Positions 1 through 11,241 are shown, numbered from the stretch's first letter. The stretch: DNA of 62,966 nt from Virgibacillus sp. MSJ-26 (GCF_018918075.1 NZ_JAHLPW010000020.1:1-62966), one strand, 5' to 3'. The notes: generated by a model from the letters alone, not told the origin. Translations and numbers: made by a program.

Positions 1-298
1 GTTATTTGGTGCTGGAGCGGTCCGAAACTTTAAGAAAATATCAATGATCATTAACTTGGAATTATGGGATCAGAAAAAACAGTATGATCGACTAGGTTTA
101 GAAGATGAAACATTAAAAATTATGGACGTAGATATACCAAAGGCTACAATTCCTGTGCGACCAGGACGAAATTTAGCAGTTATTATAGAAGTAGCTGCGA
201 TGAACTTTAGATTAAAGCGCATGGGTGTGAATACTGCCGAAGAATTTTCAGAACGATTAACAAGCATGATTGAACATGGAACAGACGGAATAGGATAG
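1..298 (+). CDS. hprK: HPr kinase/phosphorylase, C-terminal part
   Basis: The 3' end of a gene cut by the window edge; the open frame starts at base 2 and shows 98 residues. HprK phosphorylates and dephosphorylates Ser46 of HPr and Crh and so drives CcpA-dependent catabolite repression. The visible part has the family's C-terminal motifs: LFGAGAVR, the QYDRLGLE segment, and the [19 protein letters not shown] stretch. It is followed 11 bases later by lgt, the conserved Bacillus order. Its substrate Crh is encoded at 11242-11502. Confidence 0.93.
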   Translation, partial: LFGAGAVRNFKKISMIINLELWDQKKQYDRLGLEDETLKIMDVDIPKATIPVRPGRNLAVIIEVAAMNFRLKRMGVNTAEEFSERLTSMIEHGTDGIG

Positions 299-309
299 GA
301 GTGTTTTGA

Positions 310-1149
310 ATGAGTTGTAGTGCACCTTCATTAAATCGCGTATTTTTTGAGATTGGTCCTTTGTCTATCTATTGGTATGGTGTGATTATTGCTACTGGGG
401 CTTTTCTAGGGCTTTATTTAGTGACAAGAGAATCTGATCGACTTGGACTAAAAAAAGATATCATGATTGATTTAGTTGTTTTTGCCATTCCAATATCGAT
501 TCTTTTTGCTCGAATATATTATGTCATATTTGAATGGGAACAATATGCAGGAGGTCCATGGTGGAAGGTTTTTGCAATCTGGGAAGGCGGTATCGCAATC
601 CACGGTGCCTTAATCGGAGCCGTTTTGACAGCGATTGTTTTTGCCAAGGTTCGAAAAATTCCTTTCTGGCAGTTGGCTGATATTGCTGCTCCAGGCTTAA
701 TATTAGGACAGGCTATCGGTAGATGGGGGAACTTCATGAACCAGGAAGCCCATGGTGGAGCAATGTCCCAAGCGGCTTATGAAAATTTTCATCAATACTT
801 ACCAGATTTTATCATGAATCAAATGTGTATCGACGGAACGCTTTATTACCCAACCTTCCTTTATGAATCGGTATGGAATATCATTGTGCTTATTTTACTT
901 CTATTATTAAGAAGAAAGAATCCATTACGTGGAGTTGTTTTCTTAACATATGTGATAAGTTATTCTGTTGGTCGATTTTTCATTGAAGGAATGCGGACAG
1001 ACAGTCTTTACATTGTTGGACAAATACGTACGGCTCAGATGATATCTATTTTGTTGGTCATAGGAGCAGTAATCCTTATGATTTATCGTCGTAAAGTGGT
1101 CAATGTCCATTATGATGGTTCAAAAGTAAAAGGTAAAAAGAAGAAATAA
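310..1149 (+). CDS. lgt: Prolipoprotein diacylglyceryl transferase
   Basis: Transfers diacylglycerol from phosphatidylglycerol to the lipobox cysteine of prelipoproteins at the cytoplasmic membrane. The 279-residue protein has about seven hydrophobic segments, the IHGA motif near residues 97-100 and the Lgt signature [10 protein letters not shown] at 137-146. A lysine-rich tail (KGKKKK) ends it. A GGAG-type ribosome site precedes the ATG. Clients in this window are the two metal-binding lipoproteins at 35262-36230 and 57394-58314. Length and order (hprK-lgt-yvoD) are typical. Confidence 0.97.
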   Translation: MSCSAPSLNRVFFEIGPLSIYWYGVIIATGAFLGLYLVTRESDRLGLKKDIMIDLVVFAIPISILFARIYYVIFEWEQYAGGPWWKVFAIWEGGIAIHGALIGAVLTAIVFAKVRKIPFWQLADIAAPGLILGQAIGRWGNFMNQEAHGGAMSQAAYENFHQYLPDFIMNQMCIDGTLYYPTFLYESVWNIIVLILLLLLRRKNPLRGVVFLTYVISYSVGRFFIEGMRTDSLYIVGQIRTAQMISILLVIGAVILMIYRRKVVNVHYDGSKVKGKKKK

Positions 1150-1180
1150 AGTTTTGTAATGTAATAGGGAGGAAGAGAGA

Positions 1181-2146
1181 GTGTCAGCAATTCTTTATCG
1201 CGGTTGGCAACAAGGTCTTAAAACTGTTTGGACCTTAGGGAAAGTTATCTTTCCAATCACATTAATTGTAACATTTTTACAGTATACACCTGTTTTGCCA
1301 TGGGTTATAGACAAAATCAGCCCATTTATGAAATTGATTGGCCTATCGGGGGAAACAGCTATTCCTTTAGTATTAGGAAATGCGTTGAATTTATATGCTG
1401 GAATTGCCGCGATAATTTCATTTGACTTTACTGTAAAAGAAGTCTTTATAATGGCGGTGATGCTGTCATTCTCACATAACTTATTTATTGAATCTGCGGT
1501 AGCATCGAGAGTGGGTGTTAGTTGGTGGATTATTTCAGGGATTCGAATCGGCCTAGCATTAATAGCTGCTGTGCTTATCAATGTCTTTTGGTCAGGCGGT
1601 TCTGAAGCAGCTCAATATGGTTTGATTTCTTCTAGTGAAGTTGTTTTAAATGGGTGGGGAGAGATTGGTATACACGCTCTGCAAACAGCATTGATTGGTA
1701 TCATACAACTAGCCTTGATTGTTATCCCATTAATGATTGTCGTACAGTTCTTAAGAGAACTCGGTTGGTTGACTAAACTATCAAATGGCTTCGCACCTTT
1801 AACGAGAATGCTAGGGATGGATAAAAATGCCTCAATGACTCTTGTCGCTGGTTTAACAATTGGTCTTGCTTATGGAGCAGGCTTGATGATTCAAGCGGTT
1901 AAAGAAGATGGTGTATCAAAACGAGATATGACCTTAGCATTGATTTTCTTAGTATCCTGCCATGCTGTGGTAGAAGATACGGTCATCTTCATACCTTTAG
2001 GGATTCCTGTCTGGCCATTACTATTGATTCGCTTTGTTACAGCGGTGATATTGACGATAGCTGTTGCGTTTTTCTGGAAACAACCTACTGATAATAGAAG
2101 AAAGGAATTGAACCATGAACCAAAACATACGTACAATACTCTTTGA
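1181..2146 (+). CDS. yvoD: YvoD-like nucleoside-recognition (Gate) domain membrane protein
   Basis: A 321-residue polytopic membrane protein starting at GTG 1181 after the strong ribosome site GGGAGGAAG. It resembles B. subtilis YvoD, with the Gate/nucleoside-recognition fold shared with SpmA/SpmB; the substrate is not known. Two blocks of hydrophobic helices (about residues 10-140 and 160-310) suggest an internal duplication. Its end overlaps the ppaX start by 32 bases, so the two are probably translationally coupled. Assignment rests on both sequence and conserved position. Confidence 0.85.
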   Translation: MSAILYRGWQQGLKTVWTLGKVIFPITLIVTFLQYTPVLPWVIDKISPFMKLIGLSGETAIPLVLGNALNLYAGIAAIISFDFTVKEVFIMAVMLSFSHNLFIESAVASRVGVSWWIISGIRIGLALIAAVLINVFWSGGSEAAQYGLISSSEVVLNGWGEIGIHALQTALIGIIQLALIVIPLMIVVQFLRELGWLTKLSNGFAPLTRMLGMDKNASMTLVAGLTIGLAYGAGLMIQAVKEDGVSKRDMTLALIFLVSCHAVVEDTVIFIPLGIPVWPLLLIRFVTAVILTIAVAFFWKQPTDNRRKELNHEPKHTYNTL

Positions 2147-2762
2147 TTTGGATGGAACGTTAATTAATACGAATGACTTAATTATTGAGTCGTTTAAGCA
2201 TACATTTGATTATTATGGGTTAAATTTTACACACGAGGAAATCATTACTTTTAATGGACCTCCCCTTAGAGAAACTTTTAAGATGATTGATCAAGTACGT
2301 GCGGAGGAAATGATAGCTACTTATCGAGAACATAATCTACTCAATCATGATAACTATGTAACACCTTTCCCGCATGTAGTCGAAACCGTCCAGGAATTAG
2401 AAAAGCATGGATTTAATTTAGGCATCGTCACAACAAAGATGGAAAAATCTGTTGATAAGGGACTTGCGATTACTGGATTAAGACCATATTTTCAAACAAT
2501 CATTACTCTTGATGATGTGAATAATGCCAAACCACATCCAGAACCGGTTATCAAAGCAATGAAAGAATTGCAGGGTGAACCTGAATCAACTCTTATGATA
2601 GGTGACAACTCACATGATATTGAGGCAGGGCACAACGCGGGTGTTCTAACTGCAGGTGTGTCTTGGGCTCAGCGTGGCGAAACTTTTTTACAACAGTTTA
2701 AGCCTAACTATATGTTAAAAGATATGAGAGAATTACTTGATTTAGTTTTAGAAAAAAGTTAA
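2115..2762 (+). CDS. ppaX: Pyrophosphatase PpaX (HAD superfamily)
   Basis: Hydrolyses the pyrophosphate produced when HprK/P dephosphorylates P-Ser-HPr, which explains its place in the hprK operon. HAD motif I FDLDGT lies at residues 10-15 (nucleophile Asp11, acid/base Asp13), motif II is the VTTK segment near 100, and motif IV is GDNSHDIEAG near 155-165. The 215-residue length is usual. The ATG at 2115 lies inside the yvoD 3' end. Confidence 0.93.
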   Translation: MNQNIRTILFDLDGTLINTNDLIIESFKHTFDYYGLNFTHEEIITFNGPPLRETFKMIDQVRAEEMIATYREHNLLNHDNYVTPFPHVVETVQELEKHGFNLGIVTTKMEKSVDKGLAITGLRPYFQTIITLDDVNNAKPHPEPVIKAMKELQGEPESTLMIGDNSHDIEAGHNAGVLTAGVSWAQRGETFLQQFKPNYMLKDMRELLDLVLEKS

Positions 2763-2787
2763 AGTTTGTCGGCAAGAGGTGTATTAA

Positions 2788-3312
2788 TTGAGGAAAACGA
2801 AACGCTATCAAGTGAATCAAACGAATTCACTATGGCAAATATATAATACTGTCTCATTTTGGAAAGTCGCAAAAAACTTTATTGTCATCCAGCTGGGAAG
2901 ATACACACCCTTTTTAGGCATGAAAAATTGGTTGTACCGCACATTTCTTGACATGAAAGTTGGCCAGTATACTGCTTTCGCTTTGATGGTGATGCCGGAT
3001 ATTATGTTTCCTGAGAAGATAATTATAGGACATAATAGTGTCATTGGTTATAACACGACCATTTTAGCCCATGAATATTTAATTAAAGAATATCGGATTG
3101 GTGAAGTGATTATTGGTGATGATGTGTTGATTGGAGCAAATACAACAATTTTACCTGGAGTAACAATAGGGGACGGTGCTATCGTATCAGCAGGAACCTT
3201 AGTTAATAAAGACGTCCCATCAGGTGCATTTGTAGGTGGAAATCCTATGAAACTTATATACACAGAAGAGGAAATGGCTGAGAGAGACGAAAGGGACACC
3301 GACATTAACTAA
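2788..3312 (+). CDS. yvoF: Left-handed beta-helix acyltransferase (YvoF-like)
   Basis: A 174-residue hexapeptide-repeat acyltransferase of the maltose O-acetyltransferase/LacA group; the real acceptor is unknown. Repeats of the type [IV]GxxxxI run from about residue 75 to 155 ([36 protein letters not shown]), followed by the family's GNPMKLI segment. It starts at TTG 2788 after AAGAGG. Position after ppaX matches B. subtilis yvoF. The C-terminal tail is very acidic. Confidence 0.83.
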   Translation: MRKTKRYQVNQTNSLWQIYNTVSFWKVAKNFIVIQLGRYTPFLGMKNWLYRTFLDMKVGQYTAFALMVMPDIMFPEKIIIGHNSVIGYNTTILAHEYLIKEYRIGEVIIGDDVLIGANTTILPGVTIGDGAIVSAGTLVNKDVPSGAFVGGNPMKLIYTEEEMAERDERDTDIN

Positions 3313-3321
3313 ATAACCTGA

Positions 3322-3349
3322 TTTTTGTACGGAAAACGAAATGTATGAT
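3322..3349 (+). promoter_or_regulatory. Weak candidate promoter upstream of glpD leader
   Basis: A TTTTTG hexamer (3322-3327) lies 16 bases from TATGAT (3344-3349). If used, transcription would pass through the hairpin at 3377-3430 before glpD, as in the GlpP-antiterminated glpD leader of B. subtilis. The -35 match is poor, so this is tentative. Confidence 0.3.
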
Positions 3350-3376
3350 GCAAAATAAAACTATAAATAAAGATGA

Positions 3377-3430
3377 GAAAACCGCCAATACTTGTCGTAA
3401 GATGGTAAACCTATTGCGGTTTTTTCTTTT
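3377..3430 (+). terminator. Hairpin with T-tract between yvoF and glpD
   Basis: An inverted repeat AAAACCGCCAATA / TATTGCGGTTTT (one bulged base) is followed by TTTTTCTTTTT. It ends the hprK operon, or acts as the glpD leader terminator controlled by GlpP; the sequence does not decide between these. Confidence 0.8.
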
Positions 3431-3514
3431 TAAATCCATTTTAACCTCTTATATTTGAAACTTAATAAAAAGGGTACTATATATATTAAGTATTTTTATA
3501 AAGAGGTGTATATC

Positions 3515-5182
3515 ATGACTTATTTTTCGAGTTTTAAACGACAAGATATTGTCCAATCCATGCAAGAAGAAAAACTTGATGTCTTAGTGATCGGAGGAGG
3601 CATTACGGGATCAGGCATATCTTTAGATGCCGTAACAAGAGGCTTAAAAGTAGGACTTATAGAGATGCAGGATTTCGCAGCGGGAACGTCGAGTCGCTCC
3701 ACAAAGCTTGTGCATGGAGGTCTTCGGTATTTACAACAATTTGAAGTGAAATTAGTAGCTGAAGTAGGTAAAGAAAGGGCGATTGTTTATGAAAATGGTC
3801 CTCATGTCACGACGCCAGAATGGATGATGCTTCCTTTTCATAAAGGGGGTACATTTGGTCCATTAACGACTAATATAGGTTTGCGTGTGTATGATTTTCT
3901 TGCAGGGGTTAAAAAAAGCGAAAGACGTAAAATGTTAAGCGCTGACGAAGCATTGGAAAAGGAACCTTTAGTTAAAAGTGAAGAATTAAAAGGGGCAGGC
4001 TATTATGTTGAATATAAAACAGATGATGCTCGTTTAACCATAGAAGTATTGAAAAAAGCAGTGGAACATGGAGTGGACGCTATAAATTATACGAAAGCCA
4101 TAGACTTTATTTATAATGAACATGGTGAGATTAGCGGAGTAAAAGTAAAAGATTTGGTAAGCGAACAAACCTACAGTTTATACGCAAAAAAAATCATTAA
4201 TGCAGGTGGACCATGGGTTGATGATTTACGTACCATCGATCATTCCAAATTAGGAAAAACATTACATTTAACGAAAGGAGTTCATTTAGTGTTCTCCAAA
4301 GAAAAGTTCCCTTTGAAACAGGCGATTTATTTTGACTCTCCCGATAGTCGCATGATTTTTGCCATCCCTCGCGGTAATAAAACCTACGTAGGAACGACAG
4401 ACACCGATTATAAAGGTGATATTTCTAATCCAACGATGACAGAGGAAGACCGCGATTATTTAATACATGCTATTAATTATATGTTTCCAGATGTGCATCT
4501 AGAGGTCGGCGATATGGAATCAAGCTGGGCTGGATTGAGACCTTTGATTGCAGAGAAAGAAGGCGCAACACCAGATGAAATTTCTAGAAAAGATGAGATT
4601 TTTATTTCTGATTCCGGACTTATCTCCATGGCTGGTGGAAAGTTAACAGGTTATCGAAAAATGGCTGAAACTGCCGTTAATACAATTGTTGAACAGTTAA
4701 AGAAAGAAGAGGGTGTTTTATACTCTTCATCAGAAACAAAGCATTTGCCTATAGCTGGTGGAGAGGTTGGTGGTTCAAAAGGATTTTTATCTTTTAAAAA
4801 ACAAGCAATAAAGCAGGGGGAATCTTTAGGAATTCCACAAGAAACTGTACGAAAATTTATTGATACGTATGGTGCCAATGCCAAAATTCTTTTTGAAATA
4901 TATCAAGCTCGCCAAGGTGAAGCTGAGCATGAAAATATAGATGCGCTCGTTTTTGCAGAACTCATATATGGAATGGAATATGAATCTGTTTATAAACCAG
5001 TTGATTTCTTTATTCGCCGAACCGGCGCCTTGTTTTTTAATATTGCATGGGTGAAACGACATAAAGCGAACGTTATTGAATATATGGGCAAGGTTTTAAA
5101 TTGGAACGTTGAACAGAAAAATAAATATGTATCTGAACTGGATAAAGCCCTAGCAGAAGCAATAATTCCTACTGATACATAG
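3515..5182 (+). CDS. glpD: Aerobic glycerol-3-phosphate dehydrogenase
   Basis: Oxidises sn-glycerol 3-phosphate to dihydroxyacetone phosphate at the membrane with FAD, feeding electrons to menaquinone. The FAD-binding Rossmann motif GGGITGSG is at residues 27-34, followed by the GlpD signature SSRSTKLVHGGLRYLQ near 60-75. A 20-residue longer in-frame version exists, but ATG 3515 has the ribosome site AAGAGGTG and gives the usual length (555 aa). glpF and glpK are not in the window, so glpD is a stand-alone unit. Confidence 0.96.
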   Translation: MTYFSSFKRQDIVQSMQEEKLDVLVIGGGITGSGISLDAVTRGLKVGLIEMQDFAAGTSSRSTKLVHGGLRYLQQFEVKLVAEVGKERAIVYENGPHVTTPEWMMLPFHKGGTFGPLTTNIGLRVYDFLAGVKKSERRKMLSADEALEKEPLVKSEELKGAGYYVEYKTDDARLTIEVLKKAVEHGVDAINYTKAIDFIYNEHGEISGVKVKDLVSEQTYSLYAKKIINAGGPWVDDLRTIDHSKLGKTLHLTKGVHLVFSKEKFPLKQAIYFDSPDSRMIFAIPRGNKTYVGTTDTDYKGDISNPTMTEEDRDYLIHAINYMFPDVHLEVGDMESSWAGLRPLIAEKEGATPDEISRKDEIFISDSGLISMAGGKLTGYRKMAETAVNTIVEQLKKEEGVLYSSSETKHLPIAGGEVGGSKGFLSFKKQAIKQGESLGIPQETVRKFIDTYGANAKILFEIYQARQGEAEHENIDALVFAELIYGMEYESVYKPVDFFIRRTGALFFNIAWVKRHKANVIEYMGKVLNWNVEQKNKYVSELDKALAEAIIPTDT

Positions 5183-5265
5183 CCTACTGGGATATAAGGG
5201 AGGTATATAAATACAGATGGATATATGGTATACTTTAAAAACAAAATGAATCTTTGGGGGAAATT

Positions 5266-6255
5266 ATGCAACAATATAAAAAGAACAGAACAGATCAAGT
5301 TACAGCCAAGATAATCCCTTATATTCCTAATGGTGATTTTTGCTTTGTCAGAGGTGTCAAAGCATTTACAAATAGAAAATTTGAGCTGGCTTTGAAATGG
5401 ATGAAAAAAGCTGTTGATTTAGATCCTAACCAACCATTATATCAATGCCAGCTTTCTGTTATATATACGGAAATAGGTCTTTACAATGAAGCAAATAAGT
5501 TATTGTCAACTGTACTGCAAACTTCAGATGATGAATATGTCGATTGTTATTACCTAATGGCAAATAATTATGCTCATCTCGGTCTTATGAATGAAGCTAA
5601 AAAGCATGCCCATCTGTATTTGGAGAAAGATTCCGATGGAGATTTTAAAGAAGATGCTTTTGACTTATTGGAATTACTTGAAATGAATGATGAAGATTTC
5701 ATTGAGGATGACCTTCTCATTTATCAAGAAACAGTATTTCATCATATGGAAGATTTACAATGGGAACAAGCGCTGACTTTATTAGAAGAAATGTTGACCC
5801 TATTTCCGGATCATCATGCGACAAAGCACGATATTGCTCAGTGCTTATTTTATTTGGGTAGACAAGAAAAAGCTATCAATATGGAACAAGATCTTTTAAT
5901 GGAAGAACCAAATGATTTATATAGCTATCTTAACTTGGCAAATTTCTATATAGAAAAACAAAATAAGCAAGCATACGATTATTACGTCAGCGTATTGCTT
6001 AATATACATCCCATACATGATCATCAAAAGTTAAGATTGGCCATAACCCTGGCTAAGGCGAATTATTATGAAGAAGCGTACCGTCGCTTCACGGTACTCA
6101 CCAAAGAAATGGTCACAACGCATACTTCTTATTATCGCTGGTACAGTGTTGCTGCATATTATGTAGGTAAAACACAAAAATCAAGATGGTTATGGGAAGA
6201 GGGGTGTAAAATACATCCTAAATTGAAAGCCGAAACAGCGCCTTGGCAATCTTGA
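5266..6255 (+). CDS. yvcD: TPR-repeat protein (YvcD-like)
   Basis: A soluble 329-residue protein of tandem tetratricopeptide-like helices; clear repeats are AFTNRKFELALKWMKKAVDLDP near residues 25-45 and YTEIGLYNEANKLL just after. It corresponds in position to B. subtilis YvcD upstream of trxB; the function is unknown, probably a protein-binding scaffold. ATG 5266 is preferred over TTG 5254 because GGGGG lies five bases before it. Confidence 0.82.
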   Translation: MQQYKKNRTDQVTAKIIPYIPNGDFCFVRGVKAFTNRKFELALKWMKKAVDLDPNQPLYQCQLSVIYTEIGLYNEANKLLSTVLQTSDDEYVDCYYLMANNYAHLGLMNEAKKHAHLYLEKDSDGDFKEDAFDLLELLEMNDEDFIEDDLLIYQETVFHHMEDLQWEQALTLLEEMLTLFPDHHATKHDIAQCLFYLGRQEKAINMEQDLLMEEPNDLYSYLNLANFYIEKQNKQAYDYYVSVLLNIHPIHDHQKLRLAITLAKANYYEEAYRRFTVLTKEMVTTHTSYYRWYSVAAYYVGKTQKSRWLWEEGCKIHPKLKAETAPWQS

Positions 6256-6313
6256 GCAGATTATTAGACTGTACTACGTTAATTTTATACCCTTAATATG
6301 GTTAGCAAAATGA

Positions 6314-7306
<993 letters not shown>

Positions 7307-7421
7307 AAACCTTAAGAAAGTAATAAGCTTTTAATTTGCCTGTAACACTGTAGCAATACAAATGGGGTACACTGTAGTTAACTAATTGACCCCCTTTTTA
7401 TTAATAGATTAGTTTTATTTA

Positions 7422-7451
7422 GCACAGGTGAAATATCCTGTGCCTTTTTTT
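7422..7451 (+). terminator. Rho-independent terminator downstream of trxB
   Basis: Perfect 7-bp stem GCACAGG / CCTGTGC with an 8-base loop, followed by CTTTTTTT. It separates trxB from the yvcI operon. Confidence 0.85.
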
Positions 7452-7490
7452 GCTCTTTTTGGATTTAATTGTTTTCTGCTGCCTTGCGGA

Positions 7491-7583
7491 TCGTCCTTGG
7501 AAAGTGCGCAGCCGATGAAACCAGGTAGTATAGTTGTGTTATCATCCTTGGAAAGTATCCCGCTGGTTAATCCGGGTAGTGTC
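7491..7583. repeat. Two imperfect tandem units between trxB and yvcI
   Basis: Two units of about 41 bases (7491-7531 and 7543-7583, period 52) share TCCTTGGAAAGT and end in CCRGGTAGTRT. The rest of 7307-7788 holds the trxB terminator, a promoter and a leader hairpin. No convincing gene lies here: the short frames on both strands lack ribosome sites and merely translate the repeat. Confidence 0.6.
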
Positions 7584-7658
7584 CCCGCTTTATTCATTCT
7601 CAAAAGTACTTTATACAGTAATCAAGCATCATGATTAAATCATTAACTAATCAAATCC

Positions 7659-7688
7659 TTGTTGGTTTAAATTTATTCATTGTATAAT
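7659..7688 (+). promoter_or_regulatory. Candidate sigma-A promoter of yvcI-crh operon
   Basis: TTGTTG (7659-7664), an 18-base spacer and a perfect TATAAT (7683-7688). The predicted transcript has a leader of about 95 bases that includes a hairpin at 7706-7731 (ATCCTG-TTGC / GCAA-C-CAGGAT) without a T-run. Confidence 0.6.
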
Positions 7689-7788
7689 AGAGTGAGATTA
7701 TTATTATCCTGTTGCATTGGGCAACCAGGATTTCGACTCATAATAAAAATAGCGATGTTTATAATTAGTGATTAATGAGGTGAACATA

Positions 7789-8256
7789 ATGCAACGTGTA
7801 ACGAATTGCATATTAATGGAGAATGAACATATCTTAATGATAAAAAAACCTCGACGTGGATGGTATGCTATTCCAGGGGGTAAAATGGAAATTGGTGAGT
7901 CCGTTAAAGAATCTGTGGTCAGAGAGTATCATGAAGAAACTGCATTAAAATTAAATCAACCTGAATTAGCGGGGGTTTTTACTTTTAATATTTATGATAA
8001 TGAGCAAGTTGTCCAAGAATGGATGATGTTTACATTTAAATGCGAAGCGTTTGAAGGAAAGCTAACAGATTACTGTGAAGAAGGAGAACTAGAATGGATT
8101 CCTTTTAATAAAGTAGCTTCCTTACCAATGGCTGAAGGTGACCGAAGAATATTCAGACACGTGCTAACATCGAAAAGATTACTGTATGGAACGTTTTCCT
8201 ATACAAAAGACTATGAACTTATCGACTTTCGACTTGATCCCCCGCCAGGTAGGTAA
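7789..8256 (+). CDS. yvcI: Nudix hydrolase (YvcI)
   Basis: Nudix enzymes hydrolyse nucleoside diphosphates linked to another moiety. The Nudix box runs over residues 31-53: G-x5-E-x7-REYHEE-T-A-L, with all metal-binding glutamates present but the usual Gly near its end replaced by Ala. ATG 7789 has GAGGTGA in front; an upstream GTG at 7768 does not. First gene of the conserved yvcI-rapZ-yvcK-whiA-crh operon. The substrate is not known. Confidence 0.88.
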   Translation: MQRVTNCILMENEHILMIKKPRRGWYAIPGGKMEIGESVKESVVREYHEETALKLNQPELAGVFTFNIYDNEQVVQEWMMFTFKCEAFEGKLTDYCEEGELEWIPFNKVASLPMAEGDRRIFRHVLTSKRLLYGTFSYTKDYELIDFRLDPPPGR

Positions 8257-8303
8257 AGGTGATATACATTGCATAACAAAATGCAAGTAGGAGGAATGGT
8301 AAA

Positions 8304-9194
8304 ATGGCTGAAAAAGAAAATGAACAAGAAACGAATTTAATCGTTATAACCGGCATGTCAGGGGCGGGGAAAACAGTTGCCATTCAAAGTTTTGAAGATC
8401 TTGGTTATTATTGTGTGGATAATTTGCCCCCTACATTATTACCAAAATTTCTTGAGCTCATGAAGGATTCAACAAATAATATTCATAAAGTAGCTCTCGT
8501 CATGGATTTGCGAGGGCGTGAGTTTTTTGATTCACTTTTTGAATCTCTTGATACATTAAGTAGTGAAGATTGGATCAAAGAACATATTTTATTTTTAGAC
8601 GCTAAAGATGAACAACTCGTAAGCCGTTATAAAGAGACACGCCGTTCTCATCCACTCGCAGTTGGTGATTTACCACTAAAAGGGATTCAACAAGAACGTA
8701 AAATTATGGATGAGTTAAGGGGCAGATCACAGCGCATCATCGATACTACTAACCTTAAACCAAAAGAGCTGCGGGAAAAAATATTACGAGCATATACAGA
8801 AGGGAAACAAGAGATTTTCTCTGTAAATATGCTTTCCTTTGGTTTTAAATATGGAATTCCCATCGATGCAGATCTTGTGTTTGATGTTCGTTTCCTACCG
8901 AACCCACATTATGTGGCTCACCTGCAACCACTGACAGGTTTGAACCCAGATGTTTCCACTTATGTATTCAAGTGGTCAGATACGCAAAAATTTAATGAAA
9001 AGGTCTTAGACTTATTAGAATTCATGTTGCCTCAGTATAAAAAAGAAGGTAAATCTCAACTTGTTGTGGCTATTGGATGTACAGGGGGGCAGCATCGCTC
9101 TGTTGCTCTTGCTGAATACTTTGCGAAACAATTATCGACTCATTATATAACACATGTTAGTCATCGTGATATCGATAAAAGAAAGAGTCATTAA
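8304..9194 (+). CDS. rapZ: RNase adapter/nucleotide-binding protein RapZ (YvcJ)
   Basis: P-loop nucleotide-binding protein; in enterobacteria it guides RNase E to the GlmZ RNA, and in Bacillus YvcJ affects competence. Walker A GMSGAGKT is at residues 17-24. The C-terminal domain carries the conserved [16 protein letters not shown] segment. Strong ribosome site TAGGAGGA. Only one base separates it from yvcK, so the two are tightly coupled. Confidence 0.95.
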   Translation: MAEKENEQETNLIVITGMSGAGKTVAIQSFEDLGYYCVDNLPPTLLPKFLELMKDSTNNIHKVALVMDLRGREFFDSLFESLDTLSSEDWIKEHILFLDAKDEQLVSRYKETRRSHPLAVGDLPLKGIQQERKIMDELRGRSQRIIDTTNLKPKELREKILRAYTEGKQEIFSVNMLSFGFKYGIPIDADLVFDVRFLPNPHYVAHLQPLTGLNPDVSTYVFKWSDTQKFNEKVLDLLEFMLPQYKKEGKSQLVVAIGCTGGQHRSVALAEYFAKQLSTHYITHVSHRDIDKRKSH

Positions 9195-9195
9195 T

Positions 9196-10164
9196 ATGGA
9201 AAAAGTAATGACAAATCAACCTACAAAAACGCGCATTGTCGTTATCGGTGGCGGGACAGGGATGCCTGTCTTGTTGCGAGGTCTTAAAAAGTTACCTATT
9301 GAATTGACTGCACTTGTTACTGTTGCTGATGACGGTGGGAGTACAGGTAGATTGCGAAATGAGATGGAAATCCCCGCACCTGGTGATATTCGGAATGTCA
9401 TCGCTGCTATGTCTAATGTTGAGCCCATGTTAATTGAGTTATTTCAACATCGTTTTAACAGTGGTAACGGTCTATCTGGCCATTCATTAGGCAACTTATT
9501 ACTTGCTGCTATGACTTCGATTACGGGAGATTTTTATACTGGAGTGGAAGAAATCTCTAGGGTTCTTAATGTGAAGGGACGGATTTTTCCTATTTCAAAC
9601 GAAAACCTTTCTTTACATGCGGAAATGATGGACGGTGAGATTGTCTCAGGGGAATCCAAAATTCCCGAGGCTAATAAACCTATTAAACGTGTTTATTTAG
9701 AACCACAACCCATTCATGCATTTCCAAATGCTGTCGAGGCCATTTATGACGCTGAGTTAGTTGTGGTTTCGCCGGGAAGTTTATACACAAGCATTCTTCC
9801 TAGTTTGATCACACCTAAAATTGGTGAGGCTGTCCGTGAGTCAAAAGCCAAAGTAGTTTACGTATGCAATTTAATGACTCAGTATGGTGAGACGACAGGC
9901 TATACGGCAAGCCAACATGTGAAAGCTATCATCGACCATATTGGTGAGAATACAATTGATTCAATTATCGTTCATAATGAACCAATTAATCCAGGTATTC
10001 GCGAATTGTATGCAGAAGAGAATGCTGAGCCAGTTATTTATGATACGGATCAGTTATTAGAGCTTGGCTTAGAAATAATTGAAGGCGATATTATTGATCA
10101 TAAGCGAAAGACTTTGCGTCACGATACAGAAAAGCTTGCAAAATTACTTTATTCACTTGCTTAA
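9196..10164 (+). CDS. yvcK: Gluconeogenesis factor YvcK (MgfK)
   Basis: Member of the YvcK/CofD-like family that binds UDP-sugars and is needed for growth and cell shape on gluconeogenic carbon sources. The nucleotide-binding GGGTG motif is at residues 18-22, followed by [11 protein letters not shown] and GDIRN. ATG 9196 follows rapZ after one base; a second in-frame ATG at 9208 is also possible. Length (322 aa) fits the family. Confidence 0.94.
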   Translation: MEKVMTNQPTKTRIVVIGGGTGMPVLLRGLKKLPIELTALVTVADDGGSTGRLRNEMEIPAPGDIRNVIAAMSNVEPMLIELFQHRFNSGNGLSGHSLGNLLLAAMTSITGDFYTGVEEISRVLNVKGRIFPISNENLSLHAEMMDGEIVSGESKIPEANKPIKRVYLEPQPIHAFPNAVEAIYDAELVVVSPGSLYTSILPSLITPKIGEAVRESKAKVVYVCNLMTQYGETTGYTASQHVKAIIDHIGENTIDSIIVHNEPINPGIRELYAEENAEPVIYDTDQLLELGLEIIEGDIIDHKRKTLRHDTEKLAKLLYSLA

Positions 10165-10196
10165 TCTGTTGTTTTGATAAAGGAGGGGGGAGACAA

Positions 10197-11153
10197 ATGT
10201 CCTTTGCTTCCGAAATAAAAAAGGAGTTAACTGGTATAGAAGTAGATGAATGTTGTACATCTGCTGAACTTGCTGCTTTGATTAGGATGAACGGAGTCAT
10301 TTCTTTTTCACAACAAAAACAGAAATATACTCTGGATGTCCAAAGTGAAAATGCAGCTATTGCTCGTAGAATATACACTTTGATTAAAGCTACTTTTTCG
10401 GTGTCTGTTGAATTACTTGTCAGGAAAAAGATGAAATTAAAAAAGAATAATGTTTACATCGTCCGTTTAAAGGAAGATGCTCATCAAGTATTAACTGAGC
10501 TTGATATTTTAAAAGAACCACTTCATTTTGTTAGAACTATTTCCAAAAAGTATCTTAAAAAAGAATGTTGTCAAAAAGGTTACTTAAGGGGTGCTTTTTT
10601 AGCTGGTGGATCCATTAATAATCCGGAAACCTCTTCATATCATCTAGAAATCTTTAATTTCTATGAAGATCATAATGATGCATTATGTGATTTATTGAAT
10701 AAGTTTGATTTAAAAGCTAGAAAACATGAGAGAAGAAATGGCTATATTGTTTATATTAAAGAAGCAGAAAAAATAACCAAACTACTAAATATCATTGGTG
10801 CTCATAATGCTTTATTTAAGTTTGAAGACGTTCGTATTGTGAGAGATATGAGAAATTCAGTCAATCGATTGGTAAATTGTGAGACTGCAAATTTAAATAA
10901 AACCATTGGAGCAGCGTTTAGACAAGTTGAAAATATACGTCTTATTGAGAACACTGTAGGTCTTGCTGCGTTGCCGGAAAGGTTACAAGAGGTTGCCATG
11001 TTGCGTAAGGAACATCAAGACGTTTCATTGAAAGAATTAGGTGAGCTTGTAGAGAGTGGTAAAATATCAAAATCTGGAATAAATCATCGGTTAAAAAAAA
11101 TAGATGAATTTGCGGATAAAATCCGAGATGGAAAAATTCAGATTAATAAATAA
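10197..11153 (+). CDS. whiA: Sporulation/division regulator WhiA
   Basis: DNA-binding protein with an N-terminal degenerate LAGLIDADG homing-endonuclease-like domain and a C-terminal helix-turn-helix (about residues 270-300). In B. subtilis it influences cell division and chromosome segregation. Very strong ribosome site AAAGGAGGGG before ATG 10197. The 318-residue length and place between yvcK and crh are canonical. Confidence 0.96.
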   Translation: MSFASEIKKELTGIEVDECCTSAELAALIRMNGVISFSQQKQKYTLDVQSENAAIARRIYTLIKATFSVSVELLVRKKMKLKKNNVYIVRLKEDAHQVLTELDILKEPLHFVRTISKKYLKKECCQKGYLRGAFLAGGSINNPETSSYHLEIFNFYEDHNDALCDLLNKFDLKARKHERRNGYIVYIKEAEKITKLLNIIGAHNALFKFEDVRIVRDMRNSVNRLVNCETANLNKTIGAAFRQVENIRLIENTVGLAALPERLQEVAMLRKEHQDVSLKELGELVESGKISKSGINHRLKKIDEFADKIRDGKIQINK

Positions 11154-11241
11154 GTTTCAATTTCAATTCTCCAAATCACATGGTATAATAACGATAATTT
11201 AAGCGATATTAAAATGCTCACATTTGAGGAGGATGAATGAT

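Noticed and set aside
7415..7634. Overlapping short frames on both strands with internal peptide repeats
   Set aside because: The peptide repeats only reflect the 41-base DNA units, and one frame begins inside the trxB terminator hairpin.
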